From an uncultured Clostridia bacterium (GTDB lineage Bacteria > Bacillota > Clostridia > HGM11514), in contig CAKSKB010000035.1 in NCBI GenBank assembly GCA_934464705.1, forward strand, positions 1 through 6,960: a stretch of DNA of 6,960 nucleotides, written 5' to 3'. The translations under genes and the position numbers were made by a program. Below are positions 1-5,239 of this stretch, one piece after another. Each line of letters begins with the position of its first letter. The stretch's first letter is position 1. The notes beneath the pieces are model-generated. The model ran no database searches. It was given only the letters and a program-made list of their open reading frames with translations, and was not told the origin of the DNA.

Positions 1-1348
1 CTCGCACCTTACCGCTTAGTGCGGATATGTTTTCTTCGCCTTTTTCTATTCTGCCGAGCGGGATTAAATCTGATGAATAGCTGTAATCTTTATAGAACAA
101 GGCAAGATTGCCCCAAGGTTTGTATAAGGTTAAATCGCCAGCGGTCGGTGTTGTGCCGGAGGTTACAGCATTTGTGCTTAGTGTTTTTGTGGGATATGCA
201 ATTTTCTCAGTACTGTTGAAGTCGGAAAAATCAAGTTCACACGGAAGGGTTGATATCAAATCTTTCGCTGTGGCATTGTTATTAAGCTTTATGATTATCT
301 CTTTTCCGCTTGCAGTAAGTTTCATTCTCGTATAAACTGCCTCACTAAAATTATTATTGTCAAGCCAAACACGAATCTGTGTGCCTGTCGTACTCGATGT
401 TCCTCTGAAACCATTTTTAACCTCTGCGTTCGGGCAAGCACTCTTTATAGCCGATACCGATGTTGCAATACCGCTTGAACCGCTTGTACAGAACGGCATT
501 ACCGTTTTACCCGATAAATCATATGTATCCAAGAACGTATTAATAATTTTCGGCATAGTGCCCCACCAAATGGGATAGCCAATGAATACCGTATCATAGT
601 TTTCTATGTTTTCAATTTTGTTTGAAATAGCAGGCCTTGCATTTGCATCGTTTTGTTCTTTGTTCGCTCTGCAATCGTTGTTGCTGTAATTTAAGTCCGC
701 ACTTGTATACGGCTCCTGCGGCACAATTTCAATCAGATCTGAGCCGGATTCTTCCGCAATTTTTTCAGCAAGCGACTTTGTGTTGCCCGTTGCCGAAAAA
801 TACACAACAAGGCTTTTGCTTGTCGGCTCTTTTGTTTCTTCAGGCTCTTTAACGGGATTTTCCTGCGTTGTTTTTGAATTTGAAATTGTAATGCTTTGCT
901 CATCTCCGTTCCATTCTACATTGAATTTAAAACTTTCTGCTATAAAACGAATCGGAAGCATTGTGCGGTCGTTCATTATGGTCGGCGCTGCATCAAGGGT
1001 CTGTTTTTCGCCATTTAAGAGAGCCTCTGTACTGTCTATTGTTAGTTTGATTTCATCTTTGCCGTAAGTCAGCGTAACTTCTTGTGTTTTTCCATTCCAA
1101 GCGACAGTTCCGCCCATCTGTTCAATCACCGCACGAACAGGGAGCAGAGTTCGGTCATTTACAATAACGGGAACTGTGCCTTGCTCATCAATCGGCATAT
1201 CTTTGCCGTTTACCGTCATAGTTGGACTGCCGATTTTAAGGATAATTGTTGTTTCACTTTCGGTTTGGGTTTCTTCTGCCGCACAAGCTGTAAGAGTCAG
1301 ACTCAAAAGCATACACATCGACAAAAGAACAGATATCAGTTTCTTCAT
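1..1348 (-). CDS. Flavodoxin-fusion lipoprotein: stalk domain, flavodoxin and cyclophilin-like domain (3' end cut by window)
   Basis: The gene reads as 449 codons without a stop and runs off the left edge. Residues 1-22 are a lipoprotein signal (Lys-Lys, hydrophobic core, lipobox LTAC with Cys22), so the protein is probably anchored on the outer face of the membrane. Residues ~38-156 hold two copies of the copper-amine-oxidase-N-type stalk motif (NDRTLLPVR at 64-72, NDRTMLPIR at 126-134, each followed by a W-N-G strand). A Glu/Lys/Pro-rich linker (~157-176) leads to a flavodoxin_4 domain (~178-330) with the FMN phosphate loop SATGNTKS (185-192), PIWWG (259-263) and TSGSSG (288-293). Residues ~340-449 resemble the cyclophilin-like fold, with PWGNLALFYKD and LIPLGRI. 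That domain looks nearly complete, so probably only a few residues are missing. The AAGGAGG site nine bases upstream of the ATG overlaps the stop of the aldo/keto reductase gene, making this the last visible operon gene. The domain calls rest on remembered family motifs. FMN binding outside the cytosol is inference. Confidence 0.87.
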   Translation of the reverse strand, partial: MKKLISVLLSMCMLLSLTLTACAAEETQTESETTIILKIGSPTMTVNGKDMPIDEQGTVPVIVNDRTLLPVRAVIEQMGGTVAWNGKTQEVTLTYGKDEIKLTIDSTEALLNGEKQTLDAAPTIMNDRTMLPIRFIAESFKFNVEWNGDEQSITISNSKTTQENPVKEPEETKEPTSKSLVVYFSATGNTKSLAEKIAEESGSDLIEIVPQEPYTSADLNYSNNDCRANKEQNDANARPAISNKIENIENYDTVFIGYPIWWGTMPKIINTFLDTYDLSGKTVMPFCTSGSSGIATSVSAIKSACPNAEVKNGFRGTSSTTGTQIRVWLDNNNFSEAVYTRMKLTASGKEIIIKLNNNATAKDLISTLPCELDFSDFNSTEKIAYPTKTLSTNAVTSGTTPTAGDLTLYKPWGNLALFYKDYSYSSDLIPLGRIEKGEENISALSGKVR

Positions 1349-1362
1349 AAAATGCAGCCTCC

Positions 1363-2337
1363 TTATTTTTCTTTCGATAATGCGCCTACGATATTATGCG
1401 GAACATATAATTCTTCAAGATGTGCCACATCCTCGTCGGTCAGCTTAAATTCGAGTGCTCCTGCCGCATCATCGAAATATTTCGCTTTTGTTGCACCGAT
1501 AATCGGTGAAGTAATGCCTTTTTTAAACTGCCATGCAAGTGCAATCTGCGTCATTGTTTTTTCGTATTTATCGGCAAGCTCTTTTACAGGCATAACGATT
1601 TTGTGATCCTCAGTTTCGTTTTTATCATACTTTCCTGCCGACATATAATCGGTTTTACTGCGTTTTGTATCTGCGTGCCAGTCGGCACGGCAAAGTCTGC
1701 CTGCCGCAAGCGGACTGTAAGGCGTAAGAGCCACATTCATCTGCTTACAAAGCGGAATAAGTTCTCTTTCATCCTCACGGTAGATGAGATTGTAATGGTT
1801 TTGCATCGATACAAACGGCGTCCAACCGTTATCCCTTGCCGCAAGCTGCATATTATAAAACTGATAGCCATACATTGCCGACGCACCGAGGGCACGAACC
1901 TTGCCAGACTTTACAAGATTGTGAAGTGCCTCCATAGTTTCTTCAATCGGTGTACCGTAATCAAAGCGGTGAATGATATAAAGGTCGAGGTAATCTGTGC
2001 CGAGCCTTTTAAGCGTTCCGTCTATCTCACGGTTTATTGCTTCCTTTGACAAGTGCCCGTCGTTAAAATATACCTTTGATGCAAGGACAACCTTGTCACG
2101 GGAAGCATTGTTCTTAATTGCGCGACCGAGATATTCCTCGCTTGTGCCGTGCGAATAGGTATTTGCCGTATCAAAAAAATTTATACCGAGATTAAGAGCA
2201 TGACATACAACCTCTTCCGTTTCATCAGGACTGAGCGTCCATTCGTGAAAATCTGCAAACGGCTTTCCGAAGCTCATACAGCCGACACATAGTTTTGATA
2301 TCTCAATATCTGAATTTCCGAGTTTTGCATATTTCAT
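1363..2337 (-). CDS. Aldo/keto reductase, YajO-like
   Basis: This is a 324-residue NAD(P)H-dependent oxidoreductase of the aldo/keto reductase superfamily, a cytosolic (beta/alpha)8 barrel that reduces carbonyls to alcohols. The catalytic tetrad is visible: Asp56 and Tyr61 in FFDTANTY, Lys88 in LASK and His123 in LYIIHR. Other hallmarks are GCMSFG near the N terminus, SMQNHYNLIYRE, and the C-terminal SPIIGAT cofactor-phosphate region. The overall pattern, including HEWTL (31-35) and a tail like YVPHNIVG, is closest to what I remember of E. coli YajO, but orthology is not shown. The frame is open further upstream to 2403. I chose the ATG at 2337 because it gives the canonical MKYAKLG start and has a GGTGAG ribosome site within the last codons of the upstream gene, four bases away. 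The short spacing suggests translational coupling. The substrate is unknown. Confidence 0.93.
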   Translation of the reverse strand: MKYAKLGNSDIEISKLCVGCMSFGKPFADFHEWTLSPDETEEVVCHALNLGINFFDTANTYSHGTSEEYLGRAIKNNASRDKVVLASKVYFNDGHLSKEAINREIDGTLKRLGTDYLDLYIIHRFDYGTPIEETMEALHNLVKSGKVRALGASAMYGYQFYNMQLAARDNGWTPFVSMQNHYNLIYREDERELIPLCKQMNVALTPYSPLAAGRLCRADWHADTKRSKTDYMSAGKYDKNETEDHKIVMPVKELADKYEKTMTQIALAWQFKKGITSPIIGATKAKYFDDAAGALEFKLTDEDVAHLEELYVPHNIVGALSKEK

Positions 2338-2341
2338 ACTT

Positions 2342-2665
2342 TTACTCACCCCATACTTCCTTTGCCAAATTGAAAACCGCCCACGTTTTGGGCCATCCTG
2401 CATAAAATGCCGTGTGTGTTACGATTGCCGCAATTTCCTTTTGCGTTACACCGTTATTCTTTGCATTTTGTAAATGGTACTTCAACGAATTATCTGTAAT
2501 TCCCTGCGACATAAGCGAAACAACAGTTATAATACATCTTGTTTTTGTGTCGATATCCTCATTGTTCCAATTTTCGCCGAACAGTATATCATCATTAAAA
2601 TGTGCGAATTCCGGTGCAAATTCTCCGAGTGCATCGTGTCCTGCTGTTTGCGTGATTTTTTTCAT
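2342..2665 (-). CDS. Carboxymuconolactone decarboxylase family protein
   Basis: This 107-residue all-helical protein belongs to the carboxymuconolactone decarboxylase/AhpD-like superfamily. Motifs are KTRCIITVVSLMSQG (41-55), LKYHLQNAKNNGV (61-73) and ITH-type VTHTAFYAGWPKTWA (82-96). It has one cysteine (Cys44) and lacks the CxxC pair of AhpD peroxidase partners, so a thiol peroxidase role like that of AhpD is unlikely. Family members of this stand-alone type commonly sit beside flavodoxins, aldo/keto reductases and LysR regulators in Bacillota, and the true reaction is mostly unknown; decarboxylation of carboxymuconolactone should not be assumed. The ATG at 2665 is preceded by AAAGGA 11 bases upstream. 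The length is typical for the family. The gene follows the flavodoxin by 22 bases and precedes the aldo/keto reductase by four. Confidence 0.92.
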   Translation of the reverse strand: MKKITQTAGHDALGEFAPEFAHFNDDILFGENWNNEDIDTKTRCIITVVSLMSQGITDNSLKYHLQNAKNNGVTQKEIAAIVTHTAFYAGWPKTWAVFNLAKEVWGE

Positions 2666-2687
2666 AAATAACCAAATCCTTTCCGAC

Positions 2688-3158
2688 TTAAAATTTATTT
2701 ACCCACTGTGCGATTTCTTTGTCAGACATTCCGTTTAACACTTTTCCGTCACGAATGTCGGCATCGGGGCAGACCTTTCTCAAAACATCGGCGGTTTTGC
2801 CCATTTTGCTCCCTCCGCTTGTTGCAAACGGAATAACTGTTTTTCCCGAAAAGTCGTAGCTTTCCAAAAATGTATCGATAATTGTCGGCGCTACATACCA
2901 CCAAATCGGAAAACCGACAAAAACTGTGTCGTAGCTATCCATATCCGAAAGTTTCTCTGCAATTTCCGGACGGGAATCCGGATTTTTCATTTCAACGCTC
3001 GAACGGCTGTTACTGTTTTGCCAATTCAAGTCTGCACTTGTGTACGGAACGCTCGGCTTGATTTCAAACAAGTCAGCTTCTGCCGCTTTCGCCAGTTTTT
3101 CGGCATAACGCTTCGTCACACCGCTTGCAGAAAAATACGCTACTAATTTTTTACTCAT
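2688..3158 (-). CDS. Flavodoxin (flavodoxin_4 type), cytosolic
   Basis: This 156-residue FMN-binding protein has an alpha/beta flavodoxin fold and presumably acts as an electron carrier or a quinone-type oxidoreductase. The phosphate-binding loop is SASGVTKR (10-17). The conserved YTSADLNW lies at 39-46, the isoalloxazine-flanking PIWWYVAP at 84-91 and TSGGS at 113-117. There is no signal peptide. It is clearly paralogous to the flavodoxin domain of the lipoprotein at 1-1348, sharing YTSADLN, YDTVF-G-PIWW, SGKTV-PF and TSG. The start codon lies inside the last codons of the upstream small gene (8-base overlap), and its GGAGG site eight bases upstream is also inside that gene, so the two are probably translationally coupled. 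Which redox partner it serves cannot be told; the neighbouring aldo/keto reductase uses NAD(P)H rather than flavodoxin. Confidence 0.93.
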   Translation of the reverse strand: MSKKLVAYFSASGVTKRYAEKLAKAAEADLFEIKPSVPYTSADLNWQNSNSRSSVEMKNPDSRPEIAEKLSDMDSYDTVFVGFPIWWYVAPTIIDTFLESYDFSGKTVIPFATSGGSKMGKTADVLRKVCPDADIRDGKVLNGMSDKEIAQWVNKF

Positions 3159-3408
3159 TGTAAATTCCTCCGTTTCTTTTTAATATTCGCCTGATTTTAT
3201 TAAGCAAAAAATCCAAGCAATCGATTTGCTTTTTCTTTTTCCTTGTTTCTTTCAGCAGAGCCTTGCGAAAGGAAGTAAGCTCCGGAAGTTTTCTGTAAAG
3301 CGTTCCCTTATCGCAGCTGTCAATACATTCCGCCGTCAGTTTTTTGTCACAACCGGCATCTTTGAGATTTTGAAACAGGGATTCCTTTTTGTCTAATGCG
3401 TTCGGCAT
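3151..3408 (-). CDS. Small helical conserved protein, unknown function
   Basis: This 85-residue protein is rich in Lys, Leu and Glu and looks entirely helical, with no signal peptide. Visible pattern: LFQNLKDAGCD near the N terminus, a middle segment with CIDSCDKG, and a C-terminal basic helix KKKKQIDCLDFLLNKI. I recall a family of small Bacillota proteins with the same AGCD and KKIDCLDYL signatures next to oxidoreductase operons, and the last helix resembles the C-terminal dimer helix of some MerR regulators, but I cannot name a function. It has five cysteines, unusual for so short a cytosolic protein. The frame opens at an ATG at 3435, but that codon falls inside the -10 box. The ATG at 3408 has a strong AAAGGAGG six bases upstream, so I start there. 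It is the first gene of the operon and overlaps the flavodoxin by eight bases. Confidence 0.85.
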   Translation of the reverse strand: MPNALDKKESLFQNLKDAGCDKKLTAECIDSCDKGTLYRKLPELTSFRKALLKETRKKKKQIDCLDFLLNKIRRILKRNGGIYNE

Positions 3409-3433
3409 ATCTTTCCTCCTTTCGTTCAAGACC

Positions 3434-3462
3434 ATTATATCACAGTTTTCAAGAAATTACAA
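3434..3462 (-). promoter_or_regulatory. Sigma-A promoter of the redox operon
   Basis: On the minus strand a -35 TTGTAA (3462-3457), a 17-base spacer and a consensus -10 TATAAT (3439-3434) with an extended TGn element. Initiation would fall near 3427, leaving a leader of about 19 bases that holds the AAAGGAGG site of the first gene. The -10 region contains a GATAT element shared with the lysR promoter, so regulator access here is likely. This is read by eye, without start-site data. Confidence 0.75.
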
Positions 3463-3515
3463 ATACTTATATCTTATATCGTGATATGATTGACAGGAAT
3501 ATCATTGTGTGATAT
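3437..3515. promoter_or_regulatory. Putative LysR operator array (ATATC/GATAT half-sites)
   Basis: Six copies of the pentamer ATATC or its complement GATAT occur within 79 bases: 3437-3441, 3469-3473, 3476-3480, 3483-3487, 3499-3503 and 3511-3515. They form inverted repeats: ATATC-2-GATAT (3476-3487), TGATAT-11-ATATCA (3482-3504) and ATATCA-5-TGATAT (3499-3515). The last fits the T-N11-A LysR box (T3502, A3514) and sits in the lysR spacer and -10. TTATATC is also tandemly repeated at 3467-3480. The promoter halves are AT-rich, so some copies may be chance. Assigning the sites to the adjacent LysR protein is inference. Confidence 0.55.
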
Positions 3516-3518
3516 AAT
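3490..3518 (+). promoter_or_regulatory. Consensus sigma-A promoter of lysR
   Basis: A perfect TTGACA (3490-3495), a 17-base spacer and a perfect TATAAT (3513-3518) with extended TGn lie just upstream of lysR. Transcription would begin near 3525, giving a leader of about 15 bases that contains AAGGAAGTGAT before the ATG. So strong a promoter for a regulator gene suggests repression; a LysR-box-like inverted repeat lies between and over the promoter elements. Confidence 0.85.
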
Positions 3519-3539
3519 ACTATTCAAGGAAGTGATTTT

Positions 3540-4406
3540 ATGGAAATAAGGGTTTTACGGTATTTTGTAGAAATAGCACGAGAAGGCAGCATGACGGCGG
3601 CGGCAGAAATGCTGCACGTTTCGCAGTCTGCGCTTTCAAAGCAAATAAAAGAACTTGAGGACGAGCTCGGCAAAAAGCTTTTTAAGAGAAAAAGCAGGTG
3701 TGTTGTTCTTACGGATGAGGGAATACTTCTTCGCAGAAGAGCAGAGGATATTTTGGAGATGGTAGACAAAACAGCGGACGAATTTAAATCTATGGACGAT
3801 TTGCAGGGCGGAGATGTTTATTTGGGTTGTGCGGAATCGTATCTAATCGCAAGTATCGCACGAGTTATCAGGGACTTTAAAAAAAGATACCCGCTTTTTC
3901 GCTATCATATTGTCAGCGGTGATAGAACCGTTGTGCTTGACAGACTCGACCGAGGGCTTCTTGACTTCGGTGTGGTTGTGGAAATGCCGCCCCGTGACCG
4001 TTATCAATATCTCGAGTTGCCGGGCGCTGATACATGGGGTGTGCTGATGCCGAAAAATCATCCTCTTGCAAGTAAAAACAAGGTGTGCGTGGAGGATTTA
4101 TACGGAGAGGAACTGATATGCTCGGAGCATGCGGCAGAGGCGGATATACCGAGATGGTGCGGCAAAAGGATTGACAAGCTGACTTTTACGGGGTACGCAA
4201 ACCTTGCATATAACGGCGGTATTTTTGTAAAAGAGGGCTTGGGACTTATGCTCGCATTTGAGTATTTAATATCGCCGAGTGAGGAAAACGGACTTGTATT
4301 TCGTCCGCTTGAGCCAAAGCTTGAAAACAAGATATATTTGATTTGGAGAAAATACCAGGCATTCACTCCCATTGCACAGCGTCTGCTTGATGAGTTTTTG
4401 CGGTAA
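3540..4406 (+). CDS. LysR-family transcriptional regulator
   Basis: A 288-residue protein of the usual LysR length. The N-terminal winged helix-turn-helix (1-60) shows the family signature: RVLRYFVEIAREGSMTAAAE, then LHVSQSALSKQIKELEDELG and KLFKR, followed by the linker helix LTDEGILLRRRAEDIL. Residues ~91-287 form the two-lobed effector-binding domain, with VYLGCAES at its start, a hinge around LLDFGVVVE, and GGIFVKEGLGLMLAF near the end. The inducer is not predictable. It is transcribed divergently from the redox operon across a 131-base gap holding two promoters and a set of half-sites, the standard layout for a LysR protein that represses itself and controls its neighbour. The start at 3540 has AAGGAAGTGAT just upstream and gives the canonical MEIRVLRYF opening. 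It converges on the phage lysis genes. Confidence 0.95.
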   Translation: MEIRVLRYFVEIAREGSMTAAAEMLHVSQSALSKQIKELEDELGKKLFKRKSRCVVLTDEGILLRRRAEDILEMVDKTADEFKSMDDLQGGDVYLGCAESYLIASIARVIRDFKKRYPLFRYHIVSGDRTVVLDRLDRGLLDFGVVVEMPPRDRYQYLELPGADTWGVLMPKNHPLASKNKVCVEDLYGEELICSEHAAEADIPRWCGKRIDKLTFTGYANLAYNGGIFVKEGLGLMLAFEYLISPSEENGLVFRPLEPKLENKIYLIWRKYQAFTPIAQRLLDEFLR

Positions 4407-4445
4407 ATGCTGTACTTTAAGTGAAAATAACACGAAGTAACTTTC

Positions 4446-4485
4446 AAAAAAATAAGACCTGCAAGGAAATAAATCCTCACAGGTC
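4446..4485 (-). terminator. Intrinsic terminator after the phage lysis genes
   Basis: GACCTG (4456-4461) pairs with CAGGTC (4480-4485), and AGGA (4464-4467) pairs with TCCT (4474-4477), across a symmetrical two-base internal loop and a six-base apical loop. Read on the minus strand, the hairpin follows the endolysin stop by about 16 bases and is followed by a U tract (complement of 4446-4455, seven consecutive T after TTA). On the plus strand the 3' side is only loosely T-rich (ATAAATATTTT), so it may also end lysR transcription, but less efficiently. Confidence 0.85.
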
Positions 4486-4501
4486 ATAGATAAATATTTT
4501 G

Positions 4502-4744
4502 TTATTCACCATAAATCCCGGCACGGTCATTAATAACAAGAATACGGAGCATATTATCATCAAGGTTCAGCTTGCCATCGTCATCGCCTTTCAGATAACC
4601 TTTCCGCATAAGCTTGGTGACGGTAGGCTTTGCCCAGTCGGGCATATTATCGTCCACCCACGCATAAACCATCTTATTTTTAAGCCCGTCTACATCGGTT
4701 CTGATATTTTCGATTTCCTTTTTCAGTTCATCATACTGTGCCAT
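4502..4744 (-). CDS. Possible internal-start product: isolated endolysin C-terminal domain
   Basis: Codon 166 of the endolysin is an ATG in frame, placed exactly at the junction between the amidase domain and the coiled-coil/wall-binding part. It is preceded by GAGGAGG (4759-4753) with an eight-base spacer, as good as any true start in this window. Translation from here would give an 80-residue protein starting MAQYDELKKEIENI and ending with the same C terminus. Several Gram-positive phage lysins are known to make such a C-terminal fragment from an internal start and to assemble it with the full-length enzyme (enterococcal Lys170, clostridial CTP1L and CD27L). That this gene does so is inferred from the start signal and domain position only. 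Confidence 0.6.
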   Translation of the reverse strand: MAQYDELKKEIENIRTDVDGLKNKMVYAWVDDNMPDWAKPTVTKLMRKGYLKGDDDGKLNLDDNMLRILVINDRAGIYGE

Positions 4745-5239
4745 AGTTAAATCCTCCTCGTTTATTGTCAAACTCTTTTTAAATGCATCCCATAATGCCC
4801 AGCCGTTTTTGCTCATACTTGCCGGGCAGTTTTTGCAGCTTGCGTCATAGTGGCGAACCACACGCTCAAGTGGAATATTGAGCTCTTTCATAAGATGTTT
4901 TGTAAGTTCCACCGCTTTGCAAAATGCAGTGTCATAATTCCCGTCACTGTTTACGCAGATTTCAATTCCGACAGAGTTACGGTTTGTAATTCCGTATTTG
5001 CCCTTGCCGTCACCACAGTGCCAAGTGTAGAATTTATTGTAATCATTCACTTGAAGAATCTGCGTATCGTCAACAAAGAAGTCTGCCGATGCGTTTCTGT
5101 TGCCGCCGTTAAAATAATTAAAGTGTGCATTTGCATTCGCACCTTTGCCGGTGTTGCCGGTATCATGGATAACGATATACACAGGCTTTTGATTTCTTGA
5201 TGTTCTGTTATACGCAATCTGCTTTTTATTTATCTTCAT
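4502..5239 (-). CDS. Phage endolysin, N-acetylmuramoyl-L-alanine amidase
   Basis: A 245-residue lysin that would cleave the amide bond between N-acetylmuramic acid and L-alanine of peptidoglycan once the holin opens the membrane. Residues ~15-155 form an amidase_2 (T7-lysozyme-like) domain. Expected zinc ligands are His25 (VIHDTGN), His130 (RHYDAS) and Cys138 (KNCPA); SADFFVDD (51-58), the WHCGDGKG loop (73-80) and VGIEIC (90-95) also fit. Residues ~168-190 are a short coiled-coil-like linker. Residues ~191-245 are a C-terminal module (NMPDWAKPTV, KGYLKGDDDGKLNL, MLRILVINDRAGIYG) of a kind common on Firmicute phage lysins and presumed to bind the wall. There is no signal peptide, so it depends on the holin. 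The frame opens earlier, at 5275, but the ATG at 5239 has AAAGGAGG nine bases upstream, and the gene overlaps the end of the holin gene by 14 bases. A second start lies inside the gene at 4744. Confidence 0.94.
   Translation of the reverse strand: MKINKKQIAYNRTSRNQKPVYIVIHDTGNTGKGANANAHFNYFNGGNRNASADFFVDDTQILQVNDYNKFYTWHCGDGKGKYGITNRNSVGIEICVNSDGNYDTAFCKAVELTKHLMKELNIPLERVVRHYDASCKNCPASMSKNGWALWDAFKKSLTINEEDLTMAQYDELKKEIENIRTDVDGLKNKMVYAWVDDNMPDWAKPTVTKLMRKGYLKGDDDGKLNLDDNMLRILVINDRAGIYGE
4745..4759 (-). promoter_or_regulatory. Internal ribosome binding site within the endolysin gene
   Basis: The codons for Glu161-Glu162-Asp163-Leu164-Thr165 read GAG GAG GAT TTA ACT, giving a seven-base GAGGAGG Shine-Dalgarno eight bases before an in-frame ATG. 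Both glutamates use GAG although GAA is at least as common around it, which is what selection for a ribosome site would produce, though chance is possible. Confidence 0.6.

Noticed and set aside
1082..1606. A 174-codon plus-strand reading frame antisense to the lipoprotein and reductase genes.
   Set aside because: It lies opposite two well-supported genes, has low-complexity composition with no recognisable motif, and has no convincing ribosome site. It is a shadow of the opposite-strand codons.
2342..2665. AhpD-type alkylhydroperoxidase.
   Set aside because: The protein has a single cysteine and no CxxC, so only the wider decarboxylase-like family assignment is supported.
3433..3435. Upstream ATG as start of the small helical protein, adding nine residues.
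   Set aside because: The codon lies inside the -10 box of the operon promoter, so it should not be in the transcript. The ATG at 3408 has AAAGGAGG at a good distance.
3467..3480. Tandem TTATATC repeat as a CRISPR or iteron-type array.
   Set aside because: There are only two adjacent copies of seven bases within an AT-rich promoter. They are better explained as part of the regulator half-site cluster.
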